44,933 nucleotides of DNA from Bacteroidota bacterium (GCA_013289065.1 JABDAP010000009.1:1-44933), one strand, 5' to 3'. Positions 1 to 7,155 are shown, counted from the first letter of the stretch. Notes: generated from the letters alone by a model not told the origin. Program-made: numbers and translations.

Positions 1-1089
1 CAAGGCGACCTGTATGTAAAACTTGACCGCGCCGTTAACGGCAAAGGCGTTCTTCTTTTGCATAGCAGCAAAGGCGATGGCAAAGCTGATGTGATAACCG
101 GTTTCGGAAATTATGGAGGAACAGGTATCACCATTAAAAATGGTTATCTCTACGCTTCATCCAACACAGAAGTGTTCCGTTATAAACTGAATGATAAAAA
201 TGAAGTGGTTAACCCGGATGCGCCCGAAAAAATCGTTACAGGTTTGGGAACCGGGCAGCACCCGTCAAAATCAGTGGTGCTCGATAATGCGGGCCATATT
301 TATGTGAACCAGGGCGCATATTCAAATTCCTGCCAGGAAGTTGACAGAACATTTGAATCGCCGGGAAAAATGCCTTGCCCGGTATTGAATGATGCAGCAG
401 GGATCTGGCAATACAGTGCAGATAAGTTAAATCAAAAACAGTCTGACGGGATCCGTTATGCAACAGGGTTAAGAAATGTTGTTGGGCTCGACTGGAACCA
501 GCAAACCAATTCACTTTTTGTAATGCAACATGGAAGGGATCAACTGTTTCAAAACTGGCCAAAATATTTTGATTCTTTACAAAGCGCCGAGTTGCCATCT
601 GAGTGTATGTATGAGTTGAAACAGGGATCCAATGCAGGATGGCCTTATATTTTTTATGATCATATCCAGCATAAAAAAATATTAGCGCCTGAATATGGCG
701 GCGATGGCAAAAAAGAAGGTGGCAAAGATGCGATCGACCCGGTTGTTGCATTTCCCGGACATCTCGCGCCGGATGGTTTATTGTTTTATACCGGCAATAT
801 GTTCCCCGCCAAATATAAGGATGGTGCATTCGTTGCATTTCATGGATCATGGAATCGTGCGCCGCTTCCGCAGGAAGGGTATTATGTAGTGTTTGTTCCA
901 TTTAAGAACGGCAAACCTTCAGGCAAATGGGAAGTATTTGCCAATGGCTTTGCAGGTATCACAGAAATCGTAAATCCAACCGATGCCAAACACCGCCCAT
1001 GCGGATTGGCACAGGGCCCTGATGGATCATTGTATGTATCAGATGATACAAAGGGAACTATTTATAGAATAATTTATAACGGTAAATAA
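1..1089 (+). CDS. PQQ-dependent sugar dehydrogenase-like protein (5' truncated)
   Basis: The frame is open from base 1, so the N-terminus with any signal peptide lies outside the window; a TTG at 58 is inside the gene and is not a start. Residues such as GLRNVVGLDW, MQHGRDQL, GWPY, FHGSWNR and the C-terminal CGLAQGPDGSLYVSDD are typical of the soluble glucose/sorbosone dehydrogenase beta-propeller family, which oxidises sugars or aldoses with PQQ in the periplasm. A c-type cytochrome gene starts 7 bp downstream and is a plausible electron acceptor. The substrate cannot be told from sequence. Family assignment is firm; PQQ dependence is inferred from the family. Confidence 0.85.
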   Translation, partial: QGDLYVKLDRAVNGKGVLLLHSSKGDGKADVITGFGNYGGTGITIKNGYLYASSNTEVFRYKLNDKNEVVNPDAPEKIVTGLGTGQHPSKSVVLDNAGHIYVNQGAYSNSCQEVDRTFESPGKMPCPVLNDAAGIWQYSADKLNQKQSDGIRYATGLRNVVGLDWNQQTNSLFVMQHGRDQLFQNWPKYFDSLQSAELPSECMYELKQGSNAGWPYIFYDHIQHKKILAPEYGGDGKKEGGKDAIDPVVAFPGHLAPDGLLFYTGNMFPAKYKDGAFVAFHGSWNRAPLPQEGYYVVFVPFKNGKPSGKWEVFANGFAGITEIVNPTDAKHRPCGLAQGPDGSLYVSDDTKGTIYRIIYNGK

Positions 1090-1096
1090 AATATTG

Positions 1097-1546
1097 ATGA
1101 AACAAACGATAGGTTCTATTGTTTTGATAGTGGCTTTGATGAGTTTTCAAACAGCGCCCAAAAAACAAACGCCAACAACAAAACCGGCCGCTGCACCGGT
1201 TAACACGATGCAAATTATAATGGACAGAGGCAAAATGGTTTACATGCAGCAATGCCTCGCCTGTCACCAGGCAAATGGCGGCGGCGTACCCAGCATGAAT
1301 GCGCCATTGGCCGGAGCAAAAGCAGTTGTTGGAAAAGACAAAGCTAAACTGATCACTATTGTATTAAAAGGAATGAAAGGAGTTGATATCGAAGATGAAC
1401 CCTATAATAATACTATGGCGCCGCATCCCGAATTAACCGATCAGCAGATTTCAGATGTACTCACTTATGTAAGGAACAATTGGAACAACAAAGCATCCGC
1501 AGTTACTGTTGCAGAAGTAAAAGCAGTTCGCGTAAAAACCAAATAA
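1097..1546 (+). CDS. small periplasmic c-type cytochrome
   Basis: The ATG at 1097 is preferred to a TTG at 1094. A hydrophobic leader (residues 1-20, IGSIVLIVALMSF) is followed by a Pro/Thr/Lys-rich linker and one cytochrome c domain. Heme attachment motif CLACH is at residues 53-57, and Met107 in NNTMAPH is the likely axial ligand. At 149 residues it is a standard single-heme cytochrome. It follows the dehydrogenase gene by 7 bp and precedes hisB by 7 bp, so the three are probably co-transcribed. The likely job is to take electrons from the upstream dehydrogenase; this is inferred from context. Confidence 0.88.
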   Translation: MKQTIGSIVLIVALMSFQTAPKKQTPTTKPAAAPVNTMQIIMDRGKMVYMQQCLACHQANGGGVPSMNAPLAGAKAVVGKDKAKLITIVLKGMKGVDIEDEPYNNTMAPHPELTDQQISDVLTYVRNNWNNKASAVTVAEVKAVRVKTK

Positions 1547-1553
1547 ACAGCAT

Positions 1554-2759
1554 ATGAGCGATGCAACAGCAATGAGCGATGCTTATAACTCGCCCTTCGG
1601 AGCCAGTCCCGCCTTGGCGGGAGGGCAGGGGCGGCGGATATTGTTTATCGATAGGGACGGCGTAATACTGCAGGAACCGCCAACCGATTTTCAAATAGAT
1701 ACTATCGATAAAACATCTTTTGTACCCGGCGCCATTACTGCATTATCAAGGATCGCTGCTGAACTGGATTATTACAAAGTGATGGTAACTAACCAGGACG
1801 GATTGGGAACAGATGCGTATCCTGAATTTGATTTTCATCCGTATCACGGACTGATGTTACGAACATTAGAAGGCGAAGGATTTGTGTTTGATGAAATGAT
1901 CATCGATAGAACTTTTGCGAAAGACAACCAGCCAACACGCAAACCGGGAACTGCTTTGCTCAAACATTTTATCGGTAACCCCGATTACGATCTTACCAAT
2001 TCATTTGTGATCGGCGACAGGTGGAGCGATATTCAACTCGCAAAAAATCTTGGATGCAAAGCCATTTACCTGCGTTCACCATTACACAGTTTAACTGATG
2101 AACAGGATTCGGCATTACGCGAAACGATCGCATTGGAAACGGATAAATGGCAGGCGATCTATGAATTTTTAAAACTTGGCCTGCGTAAAGTGGTGCATGA
2201 TAGAAATACGAATGAAACAAAGATCCATATTGAACTGAATTTAGACGGCAGCGGTAAAACCAATATTTCAACAGGCATGGGATTCTTTGACCACATGCTC
2301 GACCAGATCGCGCGTCACGGAAAAATGGATCTTACTATCCTTGCCAAAGGCGACCTGCATATTGATGAACATCACACCATCGAAGACACCGGCATTGCAC
2401 TCGGCGAAGCATTTGCACAGGCGCTGGTTGATAAAAAAGGAATGGAGCGTTACGGTTTTGCCTTGCCGATGGATGAAGCGGAAGCAAAGGTGTTGATCGA
2501 TTTTGGGGGCCGCAACTGGATCGTATGGAATGCAGAATTTAAAAGGGAAAAAATAGGCGAGATGCCAACAGAAATGTTTTTCCATTTCTTCAAATCATTC
2601 AGCGATGCAGCAAAATGCAATCTCAATATCGAATGCAAAGGCGAAAACGAACACCATAAAATTGAAGCTATTTTTAAAGCATTTGCCAAAGCAATACGCA
2701 TGGCGGTGAAGAGGGATCCGTTGTCAAATTACTTACCTTCGACGAAAGGAATGCTTTAG
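1554..2759 (+). CDS. hisB: bifunctional histidinol-phosphatase / imidazoleglycerol-phosphate dehydratase
   Basis: The N-terminal HAD phosphatase domain (about residues 29-200) carries the DxD nucleophile pair D33/D35 in FIDRDGVILQEPP. The C-terminal IGP dehydratase domain (about 208-401) carries GFFDHMLDQIARHG, DEHHTIEDTGIALGEA and the usual YLPSTKGML end. It catalyses two histidine-pathway steps. The first ~28 residues are not HisB-like: they hold a direct repeat (MSDATA-MSDAY, from a duplicated 11-nt word at 1554 and 1572) and a GC-rich palindrome read in frame (1607-1622). The true start could be either ATG (1554 or 1572). hisB is separated from the other his genes here by 9.4 kb. Confidence 0.95.
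   Translation: MSDATAMSDAYNSPFGASPALAGGQGRRILFIDRDGVILQEPPTDFQIDTIDKTSFVPGAITALSRIAAELDYYKVMVTNQDGLGTDAYPEFDFHPYHGLMLRTLEGEGFVFDEMIIDRTFAKDNQPTRKPGTALLKHFIGNPDYDLTNSFVIGDRWSDIQLAKNLGCKAIYLRSPLHSLTDEQDSALRETIALETDKWQAIYEFLKLGLRKVVHDRNTNETKIHIELNLDGSGKTNISTGMGFFDHMLDQIARHGKMDLTILAKGDLHIDEHHTIEDTGIALGEAFAQALVDKKGMERYGFALPMDEAEAKVLIDFGGRNWIVWNAEFKREKIGEMPTEMFFHFFKSFSDAAKCNLNIECKGENEHHKIEAIFKAFAKAIRMAVKRDPLSNYLPSTKGML
1607..1622. repeat. GC-rich palindrome inside the hisB 5' end
   Basis: A perfect 7-bp inverted repeat (tcccgcc/ggcggga) with a two-base centre sits in a GC-rich tract from about 1590 to 1637 that is read in frame as NSPFGASPALAGGQGRR. It has no counterpart in HisB proteins and looks like an inserted repeat element. 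Confidence 0.6.
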
Positions 2760-2762
2760 TGT

Positions 2763-2830
2763 AGTCTGGAGTTAGAAGTCTGGAGTCTGAAGTATTTTTA
2801 ATCCAGACTCCAGACTTCTAACTCCAGACT
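2763..2830. repeat. intergenic palindrome, family A (copy 1)
   Basis: The arms 2763-2789 and 2804-2830 are perfectly complementary over 27 bp around a 14-base loop. They are built from tandem words of the form gtctggagttagaa. The element fills the space between convergent hisB (stop at 2759) and the DUF2147 gene (stop at 2832), leaving 1-3 bp on each side. It could act as a bidirectional 3'-end hairpin. Confidence 0.85.
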
Positions 2831-2831
2831 T

Positions 2832-3263
2832 TTATTTTATCCTCGTCCACACTTCCGTCCTTCCCAATAAAGAAAATCCGATATAACCCCGCAAACTCAA
2901 TGTATTTGGGTCCTTCAGCTTCATATAACCTTTGTATTCTTTGCCATTCTGCGGGTCGTATACGCGGCCGCTGTTCCATTCGCCATCATCATAAATAAAA
3001 TCGCGGAGGATAACCAAACCAAGTAAGGGCTGTGTTTTTAATTTATCATCGGGATTGTTTGCATCAACTTTCGGGTTGCCTTTCGGCCCGTTGGGTTCTT
3101 TGAGCGAGACGATCTTCCCAAAATATTTATTGCCTTCTTTATAGATCTGTATCTCGCTCTGCCCTTTTGCAGTGAGCCATACGCCAACAATATCATCAGT
3201 TCCGGCAGCCATGGCTACTGTTGACAGAAGGATACCAATAATAAAGACAAAACTTCTTTTCAT
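2832..3263 (-). CDS. secreted DUF2147 protein
   Basis: The start is set at MKRSF (3263), which gives a clean signal peptide (IIGILLSTVAMAA). A longer frame to 3311 reads through a repeat element and is unlikely. The mature part matches DUF2147: DDIVGVWLTAKGQSEIQIY near the N-terminus, YFGKIVSLKEPN, DFIYDDGEWNSGRVYDPQNGKEYKGYMKL and a terminal GRTEVWTRIK. Family members are periplasmic proteins of about 140 residues with a predicted beta-barrel or lipocalin-like fold and no established function. It lies downstream of the amidohydrolase on the same strand but is separated from it by a hairpin repeat. Confidence 0.85.
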   Translation of the reverse strand: MKRSFVFIIGILLSTVAMAAGTDDIVGVWLTAKGQSEIQIYKEGNKYFGKIVSLKEPNGPKGNPKVDANNPDDKLKTQPLLGLVILRDFIYDDGEWNSGRVYDPQNGKEYKGYMKLKDPNTLSLRGYIGFSLLGRTEVWTRIK

Positions 3264-3273
3264 ATATTTTATT

Positions 3274-3332
3274 TCTGCGCCTCCGCGCCTTTGCGTGCAC
3301 ATTTTTTTCACGCAAAGGCGCGGAGGCGCAGA
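3274..3332. repeat. intergenic palindrome, family B (copy 1)
   Basis: The arms 3274-3297 and 3309-3332 are perfectly complementary over 24 bp, built on the word gcgcctccgcgcctttgcg, with an 11-base loop. It lies between the DUF2147 start and the amidohydrolase stop (3338). Related copies are at 7108, 16709 and 30955. Confidence 0.85.
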
Positions 3333-3337
3333 GAGAT

Positions 3338-4621
3338 TTATTTTGGCGAGTTATTGAAATAGATCACACCATTCTTGATCACCAATGCAGTCTTGCGGAT
3401 ATCAGAAATATTTTCCGCAGGGTTACCGTCAACAGCGATCACATCTGCATACAAACCTTTTTTGATCCTGCCGATCCTGTCGCCGTAACCAAATACATCG
3501 GCGTTAACAGACGTAGCGCTTTTTAATGCATCAATGGGTTTCATTCCGTAAGAAACCATTGCTTCCAGTTCGCGTGCATTATCACCGTGCGCATATACAC
3601 CCACATCGCCGCCAAAACAAATAGTTACACCTTTCTGTAAAGCGATCGCAAAGCTTTTTCTTTTCACGGTTACTCTTTGCGGTTCGGGTAAGGAGCCTCT
3701 TTTCCAACCGGCATATTCCGATGTTGCTTCGGCTGCGCTCAATGTTGGGCAATAAGCAACTTTATTTTTCACCATCATATCAAATATTTCTTCAGTGCCG
3801 TTATCGCCATGTTCAATGGTAGAAATGCCGGCGAGTATTGCCCTGCGCATGCCTTCTTCTGTACTTGCATGTGCCACCACTTTACGGCCTGCGCTGGCTG
3901 CAACGGCCACCACTGTTTTTAATTCCTCCACTGTAAATGTGGGTGTGGATGTTTGGTTAACACCCCATCGGTAATCGGCATACACTTTTATCAGGTCGGC
4001 GCCATTGCCTATCTGTGTTCTTGTTTCTTTGATCAATGCATCCAATCCATCTGCTTCGGCAGCGCCTTTGACCAATTCATTGTCGATATTTTTTGTTTTC
4101 GGCCCATAACTTCCGGTTGCAACGATGGCGCGTGTGGCAACGATCATTCTCGGGCCGGGTATGATCCCTTTTTCGATGGCTGTTTTTAATCCCACATCAT
4201 CATAACCCGCGCCTTCGGTACCAAGATCACGCACAGTGGTAAATCCTGCCATCAATGTTTTTTTTGCATGAACAACAGCACGTGCAGTACGTTCTGCCCT
4301 TGATTCATTCATCACCTGGTCGTCCCATTTGGTTTCATTATAGGGATGCAGGAATAAATGCGAATGGCCTTCGATCAACCCGGGTAATACTGTTTTTCCT
4401 TTGAGTTCAATGGTTGTATAGATACCATCGGGTTTTATTCCGTCAGCATCGCCAACTGCCACTACCTGGTTTCTCTGGATAAGCACTACCCAGTTGGTAT
4501 GCATGGCTTCACCATCAAATACGCGGTCGGGCTTTAATAAAATAGCGGTGTCTGTTCTTTGTGCGGTTGCCGCAATGGACAGCAATAGCATAAAAGCTAC
4601 TGTCAGGGGATATTTTCTCAT
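3338..4621 (-). CDS. secreted amidohydrolase family protein (imidazolonepropionase/prolidase-like)
   Basis: A signal peptide (residues 1-20, ending AATAQ) precedes a metal-dependent TIM-barrel hydrolase of 427 residues. The metal ligands are visible in order: H86 and H88 (EGHSHLFLH), K211 for carboxylation (DLIKVYAD), H250 (VVAHAS), H270 (TIEHGD) and D338 (FGGDVG). The C-terminal GLYADVIAVDGNP strand is also typical. Such proteins cleave imides or Xaa-Pro/Xaa-Lys dipeptides in the periplasm, but the substrate is not readable here. It is transcribed divergently from the trp leader. Confidence 0.85.
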   Translation of the reverse strand: MRKYPLTVAFMLLLSIAATAQRTDTAILLKPDRVFDGEAMHTNWVVLIQRNQVVAVGDADGIKPDGIYTTIELKGKTVLPGLIEGHSHLFLHPYNETKWDDQVMNESRAERTARAVVHAKKTLMAGFTTVRDLGTEGAGYDDVGLKTAIEKGIIPGPRMIVATRAIVATGSYGPKTKNIDNELVKGAAEADGLDALIKETRTQIGNGADLIKVYADYRWGVNQTSTPTFTVEELKTVVAVAASAGRKVVAHASTEEGMRRAILAGISTIEHGDNGTEEIFDMMVKNKVAYCPTLSAAEATSEYAGWKRGSLPEPQRVTVKRKSFAIALQKGVTICFGGDVGVYAHGDNARELEAMVSYGMKPIDALKSATSVNADVFGYGDRIGRIKKGLYADVIAVDGNPAENISDIRKTALVIKNGVIYFNNSPK

Positions 4622-4673
4622 AGCAATATTGTTACTATGAAGGTAGGGGTAAGAAAGAGCCGCATAAAAAAAA

Positions 4674-4705
4674 TTTGTTTATAACCTTTTTCTCCTGCAC
4701 ATTTG
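4674..4705 (+). promoter_or_regulatory. candidate promoter for trpL-trpE
   Basis: TTTG at 4674-4677 and CACATTTG at 4698-4705 are 20 bp apart. This fits the Bacteroidota pattern TTTG-N19-21-TAnnTTTG with one mismatch in the -7 box. A start about 7 bp downstream would lie at or next to the trpL ATG, implying a nearly leaderless mRNA. It is the best match in the region but not proof. Confidence 0.4.
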
Positions 4706-4712
4706 TATTGAA

Positions 4713-4772
4713 ATGAAACAGGTAATAAATAAATATTGGTGGTGGCATACAAACTCCGTTCGGGGATTGTAA
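4713..4772 (+). CDS. trpL: trp operon leader peptide (attenuator peptide)
   Basis: ATG at 4713 opens a 19-codon frame ending in TAA at 4770-4772: MKQVINKYWWWHTNSVRGL. Three consecutive TGG codons occupy 4737-4745. It is followed by a factor-independent terminator at 4807-4834 and then by trpE. A bunch of Trp codons in a short frame ahead of a terminator is the signature of ribosome-mediated trp attenuation. The geometry fits. A ribosome stalled on the Trp codons would leave 4760-4765 free to pair with 4809-4814 (antiterminator); a ribosome at the stop codon would cover 4760-4765 and let the terminator form. The peptide need not have any function of its own. Confidence 0.85.
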   Translation: MKQVINKYWWWHTNSVRGL

Positions 4773-4806
4773 TGGCATAGCCAGTACTTTTTTGAATTAT
4801 ATTCAG

Positions 4807-4834
4807 AACCCCGACAGATATGTTGGGGTTTTTT
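4807..4834 (+). terminator. trp attenuator terminator
   Basis: The arms 4807-4816 and 4821-4830 form a 10-bp stem with one G-U pair and loop GATA, followed by a T tract through 4834. The 5' arm overlaps the candidate antiterminator partner (4809-4814 with 4760-4765, 6 bp UCGGGG/CCCCGA). A second small hairpin (TGGC/GCCA, 4773-4783) lies just past the trpL stop and may be the pause structure. Confidence 0.85.
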
Positions 4835-4841
4835 ATTTGAT

Positions 4842-5046
4842 TATCTATATTACCCCCGCTCCTAATGGGGGAGGAAGATACTTTAAAGTCCCTTCAGGGA
4901 TTTAGGGTAAAAAAAGAAAATTGATTTAGGGTGAAAAAGAAAAAGCACTTATCTACCCCCGCCCCTAAAAGGGAGATAGAGATACTTTAAAGTCCCTTCA
5001 GGGATTTAGGGTGAAAAAGAAAATTGATTTAGGGTGAAAAGAAAAA
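4842..5046. repeat. ~100-bp direct repeat, two copies, upstream of trpE
   Basis: Copy 1 (about 4842-4943) and copy 2 (about 4950-5046) share a C-run/G-run hairpin, the core tactttaaagtcccttcagg and a tail of gatttagggtgaaaa words. The core itself is a small palindrome (tccc-ttc-aggga). The copies fill all the space between the attenuator and the trpE start, so they lie in the trpE 5' untranslated region. Apart from trpL, the terminator and this repeat, nothing else is seen in 4622-5051. Confidence 0.85.
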
Positions 5047-5051
5047 ACAAT

Positions 5052-6467
5052 ATGAAAAAAATAGACTTACAAACCCAATGCAAAAAAATACTGGCCGATG
5101 TGTTTACGCCGGTAGGCATTTACCTGCGCGTGCGCGACAGGTTTCGCGATACGGTATTGCTGGAAAGTACCGACCATCATTCGGCGGAGAACAGTTATTC
5201 TTTTATCTGTATCAATGCAATTGCGGGTATTGAAATAACGTCTAACAAAAGCATTGAGTTCAAACTGCCTGCACAGAAACCGGAAAGAATAGCTATTAAT
5301 CATACTGCTGAAGTGCCTGACCAACTATGGAATTTTATGCAGCGTTTTGAGGTACATGCACCGGATGCCAAAGAAGGGAAATTTGCGCAGGGATTATTCG
5401 GATATACGGCATTTGATGCTGTACAGTTCTTTGATACCGTTTCTTTAAATAAAACCAACAGCGCAGAACCTGTTGTTCCGTTGATGCGTTACCGCTTGTA
5501 TCAATATGTGATCGCATTCAATCATTTTAAAGACGAACTGTATATCTGTGAAAATGTGATACCTGGCATTGAATCTGACCTCGCCATTGTTGAATCACTG
5601 ATCAGAAGCAAAGATGTGCCTGTATTTCCTTTTAAAATAAAAGGCAAAGAAACATCGAACATGACGGATAATGCCTATAAAGAAATGGTACAAAAAGGAA
5701 TTCAGCGTTGTATGCGCGGCGATGTGTTTCAGATAGTGCTGAGCAGGCGCTTTCAGCAGGAGTTTACGGGCGATGAATTCAATGTATACCGTTCCTTACG
5801 CAGTGTGAACCCTTCTCCTTATTTATTTTTCTTTGATTATGGCGATTATAAACTCATGGGTTCTTCACCAGAAGCGCAATTGATCATTCAAAACGGTAAA
5901 GCCATTGTTCACCCGATCGCAGGAACATTCAAAAGAAGCGGCGATGATACCATCGATCAGCAAATGGCTGAAAAACTTTTGCATGATGCAAAAGAAAATG
6001 CAGAACATGTGATGCTGGTCGACCTCGCGCGTAACGACCTCAGCCGCGCCTGTGATGATGTGGTAGTTAGCCATTACCGCCAGGTACAATATTATAGCCA
6101 CGTGATACATCTGGTGAGCGAAGTAACCGGCAAAGTGCGTAAGGATCAGAACCCGTTCGAGCTGCTTGCAAAAACATTTCCTGCGGGCACATTGAGCGGC
6201 GCGCCAAAATTCAAAGCCATGGAGATCATTGATGAATATGAACCCACCGCAAGAAGTTATTACGGCGGCGGTATCGGTTTCATCGGTTTCGACGGAAGCT
6301 GCAACCACGCCATCATGATCCGTACTTTTTTAAGCAGGAACAATACATTGGTTTACCAGGCAGGTGCAGGCGTAGTAGCAGCAAGCGTTCCTGAAAACGA
6401 ATTGCAGGAAGTGAATAACAAACTGAACGCATTGAAAAAAGCGATCGTGATAGGAGAAGAAATATAG
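5052..6467 (+). CDS. trpE: anthranilate synthase component I
   Basis: It converts chorismate to anthranilate with ammonia from TrpG. The start is ATG 5052 (MKKIDLQTQ); a GTG at 5034 lies in the repeat and is less likely. The N-terminal tryptophan feedback motif LLES is at residues 36-39. The catalytic half shows IVLSRRF, GSSPEAQL, HPIAGTFKRS, DLARNDLSR, FPAGTLSGAPKFKAMEIIDEYE and YYGGGIGFIGFDG. At 471 residues it is the usual length. It is the first structural gene of the trp-his cluster and should be regulated by the attenuator upstream. Confidence 0.97.
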   Translation: MKKIDLQTQCKKILADVFTPVGIYLRVRDRFRDTVLLESTDHHSAENSYSFICINAIAGIEITSNKSIEFKLPAQKPERIAINHTAEVPDQLWNFMQRFEVHAPDAKEGKFAQGLFGYTAFDAVQFFDTVSLNKTNSAEPVVPLMRYRLYQYVIAFNHFKDELYICENVIPGIESDLAIVESLIRSKDVPVFPFKIKGKETSNMTDNAYKEMVQKGIQRCMRGDVFQIVLSRRFQQEFTGDEFNVYRSLRSVNPSPYLFFFDYGDYKLMGSSPEAQLIIQNGKAIVHPIAGTFKRSGDDTIDQQMAEKLLHDAKENAEHVMLVDLARNDLSRACDDVVVSHYRQVQYYSHVIHLVSEVTGKVRKDQNPFELLAKTFPAGTLSGAPKFKAMEIIDEYEPTARSYYGGGIGFIGFDGSCNHAIMIRTFLSRNNTLVYQAGAGVVAASVPENELQEVNNKLNALKKAIVIGEEI

Positions 6468-6472
6468 GCCAT

Positions 6473-6510
6473 GTCCATAGTCCATAGACCATTGTCCATG
6501 GACTATGGAC
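6473..6510. repeat. palindrome between trpE and trpG
   Basis: The arms 6473-6489 and 6494-6510 pair over 16 of 17 positions and are tandem versions of gtccatagtccatag. No T tract follows and trpG must be read, so it is not an obvious terminator. Confidence 0.8.
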
Positions 6511-6526
6511 TGAAAAAAAACAGCAA

Positions 6527-7108
6527 ATGAAAATATTAGTATTTGATAATTACGATTCATTCACCTACAACCTCGTTCATCTCGTGGAAAAGATCACGCA
6601 TACTAAAGTGGATGTTTTTCGTAATGATGAATTGCCGATGGAAAAAGTGAAAGAATATGATAAGATTATCTTGTCTCCCGGCCCGGGCATCCCTTCCGAA
6701 GCGGGTATGTTATTGCCATTGATCAAAGAATACGCCGCGAGCAAATCCATACTGGGCGTGTGTTTGGGGCATCAGGCAATCGGCGAGGCTTTTGGCGGAA
6801 CGCTGACGAATCTGTCTACTGTGTATCATGGAGTGGCAACGCCTATTGAAGTCGGGAGTGAGAAGTCCGGAGTGAGAAGTGAATTATTTGAAGGGTTGCC
6901 GGATACTTTTGATGTGGGGCGTTATCATAGCTGGGTAGTGGATGAAAAGAATTTCCCTGCCGAACTGGAAATTACCGCACGTGATGTAAATGGATTTATT
7001 ATGGGTTTGCAGCATTTGCAGTTTGATGTGCAGGGTGTTCAGTTTCATCCGGAAAGCGTGTTGACCCCATCAGGCGAGATGATTTTAAAAAACTGGTTAA
7101 AAAAATAA
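6527..7108 (+). CDS. trpG: anthranilate synthase component II (glutamine amidotransferase)
   Basis: It is a class I glutamine amidotransferase that supplies ammonia to TrpE. The catalytic triad is C79 (GVCLGHQ), H174 and E176 (QFHPES). The oxyanion loop SPGPGIPSEAG is at residues 50-60. Length is 193 residues. Between the beta-strand VATPIEV and LFEGLP, residues 110-119 (GSEKSGVRSE) come from a tandem 14-15-nt duplication (6851-6881). Its sequence closely resembles the family A intergenic repeats, and most TrpG proteins are shorter at this surface loop. The active site is intact, so the enzyme is probably functional. Confidence 0.97.
   Translation: MKILVFDNYDSFTYNLVHLVEKITHTKVDVFRNDELPMEKVKEYDKIILSPGPGIPSEAGMLLPLIKEYAASKSILGVCLGHQAIGEAFGGTLTNLSTVYHGVATPIEVGSEKSGVRSELFEGLPDTFDVGRYHSWVVDEKNFPAELEITARDVNGFIMGLQHLQFDVQGVQFHPESVLTPSGEMILKNWLKK
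6850..6882 (+). repeat. family A-like repeat inside trpG
   Basis: The sequence is two tandem copies of tcgggagtgagaag/tccggagtgagaag. This matches the arm word gtctggagttagaag of the intergenic family A palindromes apart from a few substitutions. It is read in frame as about ten residues of trpG. Confidence 0.55.
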
Positions 7109-7155
7109 CCGCGGAGACGCAGAGGCGCTAAGATTTAACTCTGCGTCTCTACGGT
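7108..7155. repeat. intergenic palindrome, family B-like (copy 2)
   Basis: The arms 7108-7124 and 7139-7155 pair over 15 of 17 positions (word gcggagacgcagag). It directly follows the trpG stop and lies 12 bp before trpD. Confidence 0.75.

Noticed and set aside
236-901. 221-residue open frame on the minus strand
   Set aside because: It lies wholly antisense to the sugar dehydrogenase, has no family pattern, and is explained by the codon use of the real gene.
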